DNA of 52,209 nucleotides, from the NCBI GenBank assembly GCA_035384605.1, contig DAOOIV010000024.1:1-52209 (forward strand), read 5' to 3'. The stretch is from Phycisphaerae bacterium. GTDB taxonomy: Bacteria; Planctomycetota; Phycisphaerae; UBA1845; PWPN01. The notes below the pieces were generated by a model that was given only the letters and a program-made list of their open reading frames with translations, did no database searches and was not told the origin of the DNA. Both the position numbers and the translations under genes were made by a program. Positions 43,021 to 51,818 of the stretch are shown one piece after another; the stretch's first letter is position 1; every line of letters begins with the position of its first letter.

Positions 43021-44277
43021 ATGCAGCTTTTCACGACGGTGCGGTACGGCAAGATGGGGCTGATCGGCGAGTTCTCGTACCCACCGAACCTTGACTTCAC
43101 CTGCGGCGGCAAGCTGGTGATTTCGACTGATCGGGGGCTTGAGATTGGCGAGCACGTGCCGCTGACGTGCACCGGATGCGAACGACAGATTCGCCGGGAG
43201 CAGATTGAAGCCTACACGCAAGCCAGTAGTGGTGACGAGACCTATCGATTCAAGAACGGTCGTATTCTTCGCGAGGCGACCGAAGCCGACTTGGCCGAGT
43301 TCAGACACATTCAGGCGACCACGCCCCAGAAACTGGCCATTGCCTCGAAGCTGGCCGCGGAATACGGGCTCGATATGAAGATCGTGGATTGCGAGCAGAT
43401 CCTCGGCGGCGAGCGAATCATCCTGTTTTTCATGTCCGAGCAGCGGGTTGATTTCCGGCAACTGGTTCGACGGCTGGCATCCGAGTTTCAGACGCGGATC
43501 GAGATGCGGCAGGTCGGGGCGCGCGACGAGGCGCGGTTGCTCGCGGATTATGAAACGTGCGGGCGAGAGTGCTGCTGCAAGAACTTTCTGAAGACTCTCA
43601 AGCCCATCACCATGTCCATGGCCAAGCTCCAGAAGACTACCCTTGACCTGGCGAAGGTCAGCGGTCGGTGCGGACGGCTCAAGTGCTGCTTGCGATACGA
43701 GCACGAGACATACGACGCGCTGAACAAGAAGTTGCCGCGCAACAACAGTTGGGTCCGCACACCCGCAGGCATCGGGAAGGTCATGGATCGTCAGATCATC
43801 ACCCAGTTGGTGAGAATCCGGATGGAGGACGACCGCATTGTCGTCGTTCCTGCCGAGGAGATCCTGGAGACGAACCTGCCGGCGCCTCCGCCCAGGCCGC
43901 CTGGGGATGAGAGGGGTAACGGTTCTAGTTCTCAGCGAGATCGTCGCGAGGCGCCGGCCCCATCGGACCGCCGGCTGTTGCGCACACTCGTGCCCAAATA
44001 TGATGAGCCGACCGAGGAGGATGTTCCGATCGAGCAGGTTCAAGCGGACTCGCCTCTTCCCGAAAAGCCAGGCCCGGCTGTCGAAACCCAGCCGGACAGT
44101 TTGCCCAAGGGCCCGGAGGCCGGCCAGAAGATCCAGGAACCATCCGACAATCTGCGGCAACAACGTCATGGCCGACGAGGCCGCCGATCGCGTAGACGTG
44201 GTCGACGAAACCGGCCGGGGCGTGGCCCGGACGGCGGATCGAGCGGCGGGACGGAGGGCGGTTCAGCCAAGGTCTAG
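43021..44277 (+). CDS. ricT: PSP1-domain protein, RicT-like
   Basis: A 418-residue PSP1 protein. Its core (about 85-230) has the RicT cysteines: C180-x3-C184-C185-C186 and C217-x4-C222-C223 in SGRCGRLKCCLRYE. In Bacillus, RicT with RicA and RicF binds Fe-S clusters and helps RNase Y process RNA. Here a long C-terminal tail follows, Pro- and Glu-rich and ending in a strongly basic stretch (RRGRRSRRRGRRNRPGR) that could bind RNA. The ATG at 43021 has GGAGG 8 nt upstream; an in-frame ATG at 42961 with no clear site would add 20 residues. The next gene starts 2 nt after the stop. Confidence 0.87.
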   Translation: MQLFTTVRYGKMGLIGEFSYPPNLDFTCGGKLVISTDRGLEIGEHVPLTCTGCERQIRREQIEAYTQASSGDETYRFKNGRILREATEADLAEFRHIQATTPQKLAIASKLAAEYGLDMKIVDCEQILGGERIILFFMSEQRVDFRQLVRRLASEFQTRIEMRQVGARDEARLLADYETCGRECCCKNFLKTLKPITMSMAKLQKTTLDLAKVSGRCGRLKCCLRYEHETYDALNKKLPRNNSWVRTPAGIGKVMDRQIITQLVRIRMEDDRIVVVPAEEILETNLPAPPPRPPGDERGNGSSSQRDRREAPAPSDRRLLRTLVPKYDEPTEEDVPIEQVQADSPLPEKPGPAVETQPDSLPKGPEAGQKIQEPSDNLRQQRHGRRGRRSRRRGRRNRPGRGPDGGSSGGTEGGSAKV

Positions 44278-44279
44278 CG

Positions 44280-44798
44280 ATGCCCCAACGACCGAAGAAA
44301 CCCATTGAAGAGGTCGTCGCGGAGTTGGGCCGCTATCCGTTAGAGGCCTTCATCTTCATGCAGGAGTGCATCGGAGCGGCCTCGGAGCAGGTCCACGGGC
44401 CGATGACCCCCGAGGAGAGCGTCGTGGCCGGGTGGATGGATCGGCACAACGTCGATCTGGAGACGCTTTGTCGCTTGAGTGAAACCGGTTCGCTTCCCCC
44501 GGATATCGCGGACATTCTTGCGAAGATCGGGGGGCCGGAAAAGATGAACCGCCACGTGACCGGCCAGCAGCTATGCTGGGCGGTTCGCGACGTTGCCCTG
44601 AGCCGCTACGGGCTGATGGCCCGAAGCGTCTTGGCCAAGTGGAACATCAGGCGGACAGAGGACATCGGAGCGATCATTTTTGCGCTGGTCGAGAATGACT
44701 GGCTGAAGAAGCTCCCCAGCGACAAGATCGAGGATTTCCAGGACGTATACTCGTTCGATGAGGTATTTGAACCTGATTACCGGTCTGGGGGTGAATGA
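44280..44798 (+). CDS. Minf_1886 family protein (PVC-restricted)
   Basis: A 172-residue protein recognised as the Minf_1886/TIGR04138 family, described as restricted to Verrucomicrobia and Planctomycetes. Signatures are ALEAFIFMQE-type start (PLEAFIFMQECIGAA), HVTGQQLCWAVRDVALSRYG, and RRTEDIGAIIFALVENDWL. Function is unknown. It begins 2 nt after the RicT-like gene and is surely co-transcribed, which hints at a link to RNA processing or to the same complex. It is a good taxonomic marker. Confidence 0.85.
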   Translation: MPQRPKKPIEEVVAELGRYPLEAFIFMQECIGAASEQVHGPMTPEESVVAGWMDRHNVDLETLCRLSETGSLPPDIADILAKIGGPEKMNRHVTGQQLCWAVRDVALSRYGLMARSVLAKWNIRRTEDIGAIIFALVENDWLKKLPSDKIEDFQDVYSFDEVFEPDYRSGGE

Positions 44799-45107
44799 CG
44801 TATTGTCGTCACCCTCTTGAGGTCCCCACATTCACGTCCTGTGCCCGTTCGTTTGGTAAGGCGAGCGTCGCCACCGCTGCGAGGACACAGTCGGCAACGG
44901 GTCTTCGTCTCGGTTTGTGAAATAACCGAGGTTGGAAGCAGCCATGCGGCTCAGGCGACGGGAACCAGGGATGCCCCATAACTGCCGCGACGGATGGGCA
45001 CAAACCTGGAGATGATTTCTGTCCGGTTTACCAGAGGACGCGTCGACACCAACCGATATCTATAGCGCACCAATGACCACCCGGCGAGATATCGGGGTGC
45101 TGAGACG
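44799..45107. other. Intergenic region with two inverted repeats
   Basis: 309 nt without a gene. CTCGGTT (44909-44915) pairs with AACCGAG (44924-44930), 8-nt loop. A longer stem-loop lies directly before the next gene (listed separately). No RNA gene was recognised. Confidence 0.5.
45047..45099 (+). promoter_or_regulatory. Stem-loop overlapping the ribosome binding site of the TPR gene
   Basis: CCGATATCT (45053-45061) pairs perfectly with AGATATCGG (45087-45095), and CACC (45047-45050) pairs with GGTG (45096-45099) across a 2-nt bulge, 13 pairs in all with a 25-nt loop. The likely ribosome binding sequence GGGGTG (45094-45099) lies within the 3' arm, 8 nt before the ATG at 45108, so the stem would hide it. 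It could instead be a DNA operator, as CCGATATCT repeats are symmetric. Confidence 0.5.
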
Positions 45108-46448
45108 ATGAATGATTGGCTGGATGCCGAGAGTCGCGTGGAGCGGGCGCTGCAGCTTAGCGAGGCGCAACAGTGGAGTGAGGCCTTGCGGGAGCTGGAG
45201 GCGGCCATCGCCATCAACCCGAACGATCCGATCTGGCATGCTCAGCGAGGTCAGATTCTGGACCAGCTTGAGAATTACGACTCGGCGGTAGAGGCGTATC
45301 GTCAGGCGCTTGATCTTGACCCGGAACACCTTGGCATCAAAACGGCCTTGGCCATCGACATGATTCGCGTCGGACGATATGCAGACGCCGTTGAAGTCCT
45401 GGCGGAGATGGAGAAGATCGACCCGAACTACGAGCCGTCGTTTTGTCACCGGGTCGCGGCGTACACGCGCATGGGCCTGCACGACAAGGCCGAGGAGATG
45501 TTCTATCTTGCCCAGCAGATCAACCCCGACTGTCCGAACTGCTTCCACCACATGGCGGAATCGCTGGCTTGCCGGGCAGAGTACTCTAAGGCCATCTTCT
45601 GCTGGCAGAGGGCCCTTGAAATCGCGCCGGATTATCCTCAGGTTCGCCAGCGTATCGCGGAGGCCTACCGGGCGCAGAAGCTTTATGACAAGGCCCGCGA
45701 GGGGTACTTGGCGGCGCTGCGGCACGATCCCGGGAATACCGAGCTGCTTGCGGAACTGGGTGACCTGCTGATCGAGATGGACGATCTGGAGGGTGCTGCG
45801 GCGAAGTTTCAGTACCTGGTGGAGCTGGATCCTCAGTCTGTGCACGGTTACGCCATGCTGGGGCTTATTGCCGCGCAGCGGGACGACTTGGACAGGGCGG
45901 TTCGTTATTTCGAGTCGGCTCTGATGCTGGACGAGGCTTGCCCCGGCCTGCGGGCGCATATGGGCGAGGTTGAGCTTCGTCGCGGCAACTACTATGACGC
46001 CCTCCACCATTTGTCCCTGGCGTTGGAGGACCAACCAGACGACTGCATGGCGCGGATGGCCATGGGCAACTGCCTTCTGGAACTGGGTCGTCCGGAGGAG
46101 GCGGCGCGCCACTTTGAGCGGATGATCGAACTGGACAGCGGCGCCGTGGGAGCCCATCACAATCTGGCAGTCTGCTATTTTCTCCAAAACGACTTCGAGG
46201 CGGGGATCAGTCACTGCCACGAAGCCCTGCGGCTCGATCCGGGCAACATCATGGCCATACACAAGCTGGCCTTGGCCTATCTGCACACCTGCAACTGGAC
46301 GAAAGCCCGGCAGATGATTCAACGGGGCTTGGCGCTGCAACCGGACCATGCGGGTCTCAAGGCCCTGCCCAAGACCTTCATTGGTCTTCGCTTTCGGCAA
46401 CTCGGCCGGCGGCTCATCCCTTCCTGGCTACGCGGGCGGCAGCGCTGA
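45108..46448 (+). CDS. Tetratricopeptide repeat protein
   Basis: A 446-residue protein made almost wholly of TPR units, about eleven, each about 34 residues with the usual Trp/Leu/Gly/Tyr/Ala/Pro pattern (for example AIAINPNDPIWHAQRGQILD; NPDCPNCFHHMAESLACRAE). No signal peptide. Some repeats carry Cys-x2-Cys pairs. TPR proteins act as scaffolds; the partner is unknown. A stem-loop that could hide the ribosome binding site lies directly upstream. Confidence 0.85.
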   Translation: MNDWLDAESRVERALQLSEAQQWSEALRELEAAIAINPNDPIWHAQRGQILDQLENYDSAVEAYRQALDLDPEHLGIKTALAIDMIRVGRYADAVEVLAEMEKIDPNYEPSFCHRVAAYTRMGLHDKAEEMFYLAQQINPDCPNCFHHMAESLACRAEYSKAIFCWQRALEIAPDYPQVRQRIAEAYRAQKLYDKAREGYLAALRHDPGNTELLAELGDLLIEMDDLEGAAAKFQYLVELDPQSVHGYAMLGLIAAQRDDLDRAVRYFESALMLDEACPGLRAHMGEVELRRGNYYDALHHLSLALEDQPDDCMARMAMGNCLLELGRPEEAARHFERMIELDSGAVGAHHNLAVCYFLQNDFEAGISHCHEALRLDPGNIMAIHKLALAYLHTCNWTKARQMIQRGLALQPDHAGLKALPKTFIGLRFRQLGRRLIPSWLRGRQR

Positions 46449-46751
46449 TCGAGGGCCGCTCTTGCCCTGCGGGCAGATCATCGGTTAGCATCAATTCCAG
46501 CGTATTCGGAGCCAAGTGAGCCTTTAAGCCCTGTGGTTTCGTTCCGGCTTGAATTGTTGTCTGCAACCTCCTTGGGGGTTGGCAATATAAGTTAGGTGCG
46601 GGGGCGGGGCTCAGCCTGAGTCTAGGATCGCGCCCGTCGGGCGGACAACGAGAAGTGCCTCCGCACCCGCCAATGGTGAACCAGGGATGAGAGGTTGCCG
46701 GCCGAGAGGGAGATGCAGGCCCGCACCTTGGAACTACACGAGGACAGATAC
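46449..46751. other. Intergenic region, no gene
   Basis: 303 nt with no recognised gene. Only small inverted repeats are seen, such as CAACCTC/GGGGTTG (46564-46581) and CGCCC/GGGCG near 46632-46644. Confidence 0.4.
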
Positions 46752-47810
46752 ATGCAAAGAAGCGTTTTCGTCCCGGCGTTTGTGGCCATGGTGGTCTTGG
46801 GGGTGACGACGGCCTTGCCCCAGGATCAGGACCAGGCACAAGCATCTGCGTCGAAGAAGAATCCTTATGCCGGGTCTCCGCTGACGTGGAACGTCGAGTC
46901 GATCATCGACAATTATGTCAGCCACATGACCCGCTACTACAACCTTACGCCGGACCAGGAGGAGTACACCCGCCAACTCCTGACTCAGCGGGTCAAGCGG
47001 TTCCTGAATGACTACGAGAAGGATGTCCGGTCGCTGTTCGCCGAGTACTGGTACCTCCAGCTACGAGGCGAACTGCCTTCGGCGGAAGAAGCCAAGGATC
47101 TGGCACGGCGTGGAGGACCGCTGATTGCTGCCATCAAGAAAGAGATTCTGGACGGAAACCAGAAATGGAGAGAGATCCTCGATGAGAACCAGCGGAAGAT
47201 CCATGACCGCGATCTCGAACAGATGAGCAAGACGTTCGACGAGTTTGAGCAGAGGCTGGATCGGTGGAGCAAAGGCATCGTGGATCCGACCGACGTTCCT
47301 CGGCGCAAGGTCGGACCCCGTTCTGCACCGATCAAGCCGGAGGACGCATGGGACTATCGGGTGAGTTCGTTCATTGCCGAGTACAACTTGGACGCCGGTC
47401 AGCAGGGCACGGCCCGCTCGATTCTGAGGGAGCTGAAGGAGGAGGCGAAACGTTACCGTGAGCGGAACCAGGAGAAGCTGACGGCGCTCAACGACCAACT
47501 CAAAGAGCTGTATGCCTCGGAGCCGAAGACCGACCCTGAAGAGAGGAAGAAAGCCTCAGAGGAGATTAAGAAGCTCAACGACCGGCTCAACGAGTTGGAG
47601 AAGCCGATCAGGGAGGACTTGTGGCGGCAACTGTTGACCCGCCTGGATCGCATTCCGACGGAGGATCAACGGCGGATGCACAGGGAGAAACAGGAGAGGA
47701 TGATGGCTCGTTTGACGGGGCGGGTTTCTTCGACCAGAACCGCCGCCAGCCAACCGGAGTCGACTGTTTCCCCGGCGACCAACCCTGCGGTGGAGGCCAG
47801 TACGCGGTAA
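46752..47810 (+). CDS. Secreted coiled-coil protein of unknown function
   Basis: A 352-residue protein with a signal peptide (MQRSVFVPAFVAMVVLGVTT) and a mainly alpha-helical, highly charged body, with long coiled-coil stretches at about 125-175 and 225-300 (AKRYRERNQEKLTALNDQL; RLNELEKPIREDLWRQLL). It ends in a Thr/Ser/Pro-rich tail. The pattern is like exported heptad-rich proteins in planctomycetes (Spy/CpxP-like in composition), but no family is recognised. GAGGA lies 8 nt before the ATG. A terminator follows at 47850. Confidence 0.72.
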   Translation: MQRSVFVPAFVAMVVLGVTTALPQDQDQAQASASKKNPYAGSPLTWNVESIIDNYVSHMTRYYNLTPDQEEYTRQLLTQRVKRFLNDYEKDVRSLFAEYWYLQLRGELPSAEEAKDLARRGGPLIAAIKKEILDGNQKWREILDENQRKIHDRDLEQMSKTFDEFEQRLDRWSKGIVDPTDVPRRKVGPRSAPIKPEDAWDYRVSSFIAEYNLDAGQQGTARSILRELKEEAKRYRERNQEKLTALNDQLKELYASEPKTDPEERKKASEEIKKLNDRLNELEKPIREDLWRQLLTRLDRIPTEDQRRMHREKQERMMARLTGRVSSTRTAASQPESTVSPATNPAVEASTR

Positions 47811-47849
47811 TCGACATCTGGGACGGGTAAGCGCAACCACTCACGACGG

Positions 47850-47877
47850 CGGCCGGCGTTGTGCCGGCCGTTGTTTT
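47850..47877 (+). terminator. Rho-independent terminator
   Basis: CGGCCGGC (47850-47857) pairs perfectly with GCCGGCCG (47863-47870), 5-nt loop, followed by TTGTTTT. It lies 40 nt after the coiled-coil gene and 39 nt before the end of the convergent gene. Confidence 0.75.
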
Positions 47878-47916
47878 GCGCGACAGGGGGCAATGAACCG
47901 GTCGCGTCTGGTGCGG

Positions 47917-48639
47917 TCATCGGGCGGCAGCGAGGCGCGAAAGGATCATCGAGGTGGGAGCGCCGATGTCGACCACCGTGACTTGGCCGGTATATGCCCG
48001 GGCCGATTCGCAGGCAAATCCGCTTTTCTCTGCCAAGAAAGTGATAGTCTGATGAGCGCGGACGGCTTCACCGGCCGCGTGGCCGGTGTCGGCGTCCAGA
48101 CCCGAGGGCACGTCGATCGCGACCACCAGCGGTCCGGACAGGGCGTTGACCTCCCGGATGACTTGGGCCAGCGGTTCGCGCACCGTCCCGGTGAACCCCG
48201 TTCCCAGCAGGGCATCGACGATCACATCGGCTTGCCGCCAGTGCTGGGTCGCTTCCGAAATGGCGGCAGTATCGGTCAGCAGCCGGATCGGAAGGCCCAT
48301 CTTCTCGACAATGGAATGATTGACTGCCGCGTCGCCCGCGAGTGTGGCGGGGTCAGCCACCAGGTCGATCCACACCTCGTGTCCGCGATGCACCAGGTGG
48401 CGGGCGACGACAAAGCCGTCGCCGCCGTTGTTGCCGCGGCCGCAGATGATCACGATTCGACCCGGACGCTTCCGGTTCCCGGCGAGGTCGGCAAGCCATT
48501 TGTGAATCAGGTCCGCCGCATTGCGTCCGGCGTTTTCCATGAGCACGACGCCCGGAATGCCGAGCTCCTCGATGGCGTACCTGTCTATGGCGCGGCATTG
48601 GGCACAGGTCAGACGCAGTTGATCTGTTGGTTCGTCCAT
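47917..48639 (-). CDS. nnrE: NAD(P)H-hydrate epimerase
   Basis: A 240-residue epimerase (YjeF N-terminal domain) that repairs damaged NAD(P)HX by interconverting its R and S forms. Conserved parts: LMENAGRNAADLI, IICGRGNNGGDGFVVARHL, DALLGTGFTGTVREPLA and VAIDVPSGLDADTG. The dehydratase domain (NnrD), often fused, is absent. The ATG at 48639 was chosen over a start 36 nt upstream because the family begins near there. Confidence 0.93.
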   Translation of the reverse strand: MDEPTDQLRLTCAQCRAIDRYAIEELGIPGVVLMENAGRNAADLIHKWLADLAGNRKRPGRIVIICGRGNNGGDGFVVARHLVHRGHEVWIDLVADPATLAGDAAVNHSIVEKMGLPIRLLTDTAAISEATQHWRQADVIVDALLGTGFTGTVREPLAQVIREVNALSGPLVVAIDVPSGLDADTGHAAGEAVRAHQTITFLAEKSGFACESARAYTGQVTVVDIGAPTSMILSRLAAAR

Positions 48640-48993
48640 GGCCCTATTCTCGCCGCAGTGCGGTGCGGACTGCAACTGGGAGCCGTGGACGGGTTTGCTT
48701 GTGCTTGAATGGACGCCATGGGCCGATGATCAGAATGCACGGGACGACCGGCGGGCAAGCCGCCAGCGGCGCCCGGTAGCGGCGATCAGGGTCTGAGGGC
48801 AGCAGAGATACTCAGCGGAGGCCACTATCGGGACCCCACTCGCTCCATTTCACCACATGAATGGGACGCCTTGCGTTAGCGGTCTGATGGATCGTTGCGT
48901 TCGTGTGGGAGGAAAGCTATCATTACACTTGCGGAACAAGAGAGCCTGCCTGGGTAGGTGGGGGTTTCCGCTTGTTTTGAGGAGTGTCCCGAC
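48640..48993. other. Divergent intergenic region
   Basis: 354 nt between divergent genes. A probable promoter for the downstream oxidoreductase is at 48895; nothing else was recognised. Confidence 0.45.
48895..48923 (+). promoter_or_regulatory. Possible sigma-70 type promoter
   Basis: TTGCGT (48895-48900) and TATCAT (48918-48923), 17 nt apart, 71 nt upstream of the ATG at 48994. The -10 box matches five of six consensus positions; the -35 three. Confidence 0.4.
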
Positions 48994-50220
48994 ATGTCAC
49001 AAGTATCTCGCCGATCCCTCCTGGCCGCATCGGCTGCGGCGGCCGTTATCGGAGATTTCCTGCCCAAACGCGCTGAAGCAGCCGAGAGCATTCCGGGCGT
49101 CGACCAGAAGAAGACCGACCACGACCGGACAAAAGAATGGAAGCCCTTCAGCGACCGCAAAGTTCGGGTCGGGATTGTCGGGCATGGCGTGTGTCAGTTC
49201 GGTCTGGCGTTCGACCTCCAGAATCACCCGAATGTCCAACTGGTGGCGGTCAGCGACCTGTTTCCGGACCGCTGTGCGGACATGGCTCGGAAAGCGAAAT
49301 GCGAGAAGACCTACCCGTCACTGGAAGAGATGGTCAAGGACGATTCGATCGAGGCCATTTATTGCGCCACCGACGCACCGTCGCATGCCAAACACGCCAT
49401 TCTGTGCATGGAGCATGGCAAGCACGTGGCTACCGCGGTTCCGGCCTTCCGGGGCGACATCGAAGATGCCGAAAGGCTTTTGGAATGTTGCAGGAAGAAC
49501 AAGGGGTTGGTCTATGCGATGTTCGAGACTTCCGTCTTTCATGACGATCTGTATGCCATGGAGAAGCTCTTTGCGGCCGGGGTGTTCGGGCGCATCATCT
49601 ACAGCGAAGGCGAGTATTGCCATCCTCATTCTCTCGACGCTCCGCCGCTGGACTCATACAAGGATTGGAGGAAAAACGGTTGCCCGATGTGGTATCCGAC
49701 GCATGCGACGGCCTATTATGTCGGGGTGACGCACAAGAGCTTCGTCGAGGTTTCATGTCAGGGCACGCCGGATTTCGACGAATCCCGGCGGGTTCCCAAC
49801 GCGATCGGAAACATCTTCAGATCCGAAGTCGGGCTGTTTCGGACTGCGGAGGGCGGGATTTCGCGGATGATAGTCTGCTACTCGCAAGGCGAGTACCTGG
49901 AAGCGGGGCGCATACGCGGCGAATATGGCGGATTCAACAAGACGTTCGTCGGGGACGCAACGGGCAAGAAGCGGTACGAAGAGGCTCTTGCGAAGGGCTT
50001 GCAGATCGAGAAGTACGCGTTGCCGCCGGGGGTCGAACCGGGCGGCCATGGGGGCTCTCACGGTTACCTTGGCGACGACTTTATTGACGCCATCCTTCGG
50101 GGGCGCAAGCCGGCGGTCGACGTGATCGACGCGCTGAATATGACCGTGCCGGGCTACTATGCGCATCTATCGGCGTTAAAGGACGGGGAAACGTTAAAGA
50201 TTCCGCAGTACACGTTATAG
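48994..50220 (+). CDS. Tat-exported Gfo/Idh/MocA family oxidoreductase
   Basis: A 408-residue protein with a twin-arginine-like signal (SRRSLLAASAAAAV) and cleavage after about residue 30. The dinucleotide-binding motif is VRVGIVGHGVCQFG at 57-70. As in the paralogous protein at 32418-33737, the E-K-P motif is replaced, by T-A-V-P (147-150), so the usual Lys is missing. The C-terminal domain has WYPTHATAYYVGVTH and HGGSHGYLGDDFIDAI. GAGGAG lies 9 nt before the ATG. Substrate unknown; probable role in exported carbohydrate metabolism. Confidence 0.87.
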   Translation: MSQVSRRSLLAASAAAAVIGDFLPKRAEAAESIPGVDQKKTDHDRTKEWKPFSDRKVRVGIVGHGVCQFGLAFDLQNHPNVQLVAVSDLFPDRCADMARKAKCEKTYPSLEEMVKDDSIEAIYCATDAPSHAKHAILCMEHGKHVATAVPAFRGDIEDAERLLECCRKNKGLVYAMFETSVFHDDLYAMEKLFAAGVFGRIIYSEGEYCHPHSLDAPPLDSYKDWRKNGCPMWYPTHATAYYVGVTHKSFVEVSCQGTPDFDESRRVPNAIGNIFRSEVGLFRTAEGGISRMIVCYSQGEYLEAGRIRGEYGGFNKTFVGDATGKKRYEEALAKGLQIEKYALPPGVEPGGHGGSHGYLGDDFIDAILRGRKPAVDVIDALNMTVPGYYAHLSALKDGETLKIPQYTL

Positions 50221-50306
50221 GCGTGAGGATGGGGGCGAGGTACAATTGCCCATCGCGGGCGCCGGCGGGCAACGTCATCCGGAGGAATCTCAGACAGTTG
50301 CCGACT

Positions 50307-51818
50307 ATGAGCACTGAGCCACCCAGCAAAAGTCTGGCGGCGATCCAGGGCATCATCGATGCCGGACGACCGCTGATTTACATCCAGTCCGCCGAAGAAG
50401 ACCGGGTCATCGGGTTGCTTTCGCGGATCGCCGAGCAGCGACGCGGGGGCCGCGTGGACCTGTTTCTCTGGAGCGCGACGGAAGGCCTGCAACAGAATGG
50501 AAAGCCGGTCAAGAACCAGCCTGATGGGCCGCGAGGAGTTCTCGACTTCGTCGTAACGCACGACAAGCCCGGCCTTTTTTTGCTCAAGGACTTTCACGAG
50601 TTCATGCGCGATGCCGTCGAGATTCGCCGTCGGCTCCGCGACCTTTACTATCGGTGTCTGGGCACGGACAAATTCGCGGTGATCTGCTCGCCGGTCAAGT
50701 GCATCCCGGAGGAAATCAACCGCGAGGTGGCCTTCATTGAACTGCCGCGGCCGGACCTGAAGGAACTGGAGGAGCTGCTGCGGACCGAGGCTGAATCCGT
50801 CCGTGGGGCCGGCGGCTCGGCGGGTCTCTCCGCGGAGACCATCCACCGGCTCACGCGAGCGGTGCAGGGGCTGACGTTTCATGAGGCTCGGCATGCCCTG
50901 CGACGGGCAATGGCCGAGCATGGCAAGCTCGATGAATCCATCTTGCAGACGCTGGAACAGGAGAAGCAGCAACTCGTACGCAAGACGGGCCTGATCGAGT
51001 ATGTTCCCGGCACCGTCGGTGTTGAGCAGATCGGCGGGCTTGACGTTCTCAAGACGTGGCTGATGGAGCGGCGCGAACTCTTCTTTTCTCGCGAGAGCAT
51101 TTCATCGGAGATCGTGCCGAAGGGGCTCCTGCTCATGGGGGTCTCAGGTTGCGGCAAGAGTCTCTCGGCGCGGGCCGTGGCGAACGTTTTCTGCCTTCCG
51201 CTTTATCGCATCGACATGGTCCAGGTTTTCTCTGCCGGGGTGGGTAACGCGGAGCGGCTTTTCGCCGGCGCGTGCCGGGCGATGGAGGAAGTCTCACCGG
51301 CCGTGGTGTGGTTCGACGAGATTGAGAACGGGATCTCCCGCCACCAGCAGGATGAAACGGGCGCGCTCAACCGGATTTTTGGGTTTTTTCTGACGTGGAT
51401 GCAGGAAAAGCCCGCCGGGCTGTTCGTTGCGGCGACGGCTAATCGGATCGACCTTCTGCCGGCCGAGATGATCCGCAAGGGGCGGTTTGACCAGGTCTTT
51501 TTCATTGACCTGCCGGACTACGACGAGCGGCTGGAGATCTTCAAGATTCATCTCTCCCGTCGTGGCGTGGACCCGTCGACACTGCGACTCGATCTGATCG
51601 CCGAGCGCACCGAGGGCTGGACCGGCGCGGAGATTGAGCAGGCGGTGATCGCCGCCCTCGTTTCTGCGCGTCTGGCCAAGGAAACCGTCACGGACGAGCA
51701 TCTGTTCCCGGCGCTTCGTCAGATCGTTCCGCTGGCCAAGACGATGAGGGAGCAGATCAACCACATTCGTTCCTGGGCCTTCGACCGGGCTGTTCACGCC
51801 TCGGCCCGGAAGAAGTGA
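50307..51818 (+). CDS. AAA+ ATPase, Ycf46-like
   Basis: A 503-residue AAA ATPase. The N-terminal half (about 10-200) is a degenerate AAA-like domain without a Walker A, starting AIQGIIDAGRPLIYIQSAEE. The C-terminal half is an active module: Walker A GVSGCGKS at 278-285, Walker B VVWFDEIE at 333-340, sensor ATANR (376-380) and arginine finger region RKGRFDQ (390-396). This layout is that of Ycf46 proteins of chloroplasts and cyanobacteria, seen also in some other bacteria; in cyanobacteria they are linked to CO2 use. The function here is unknown. The ATG at 50307 was taken because the family begins there; upstream codons have no site. It follows the oxidoreductase by 86 nt. Confidence 0.88.
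   Translation: MSTEPPSKSLAAIQGIIDAGRPLIYIQSAEEDRVIGLLSRIAEQRRGGRVDLFLWSATEGLQQNGKPVKNQPDGPRGVLDFVVTHDKPGLFLLKDFHEFMRDAVEIRRRLRDLYYRCLGTDKFAVICSPVKCIPEEINREVAFIELPRPDLKELEELLRTEAESVRGAGGSAGLSAETIHRLTRAVQGLTFHEARHALRRAMAEHGKLDESILQTLEQEKQQLVRKTGLIEYVPGTVGVEQIGGLDVLKTWLMERRELFFSRESISSEIVPKGLLLMGVSGCGKSLSARAVANVFCLPLYRIDMVQVFSAGVGNAERLFAGACRAMEEVSPAVVWFDEIENGISRHQQDETGALNRIFGFFLTWMQEKPAGLFVAATANRIDLLPAEMIRKGRFDQVFFIDLPDYDERLEIFKIHLSRRGVDPSTLRLDLIAERTEGWTGAEIEQAVIAALVSARLAKETVTDEHLFPALRQIVPLAKTMREQINHIRSWAFDRAVHASARKK

Noticed and set aside
44842..44851. GTTCGTTTGG as a fourth copy of the dispersed element
   Set aside because: Ten nucleotides match the tail but no AAGT/ACTT palindrome lies at the expected distance upstream.
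45060..46400. A 446-codon minus-strand frame opposite the TPR gene
   Set aside because: The plus-strand frame has clear TPR repeats; the antisense frame only mirrors the codon bias.
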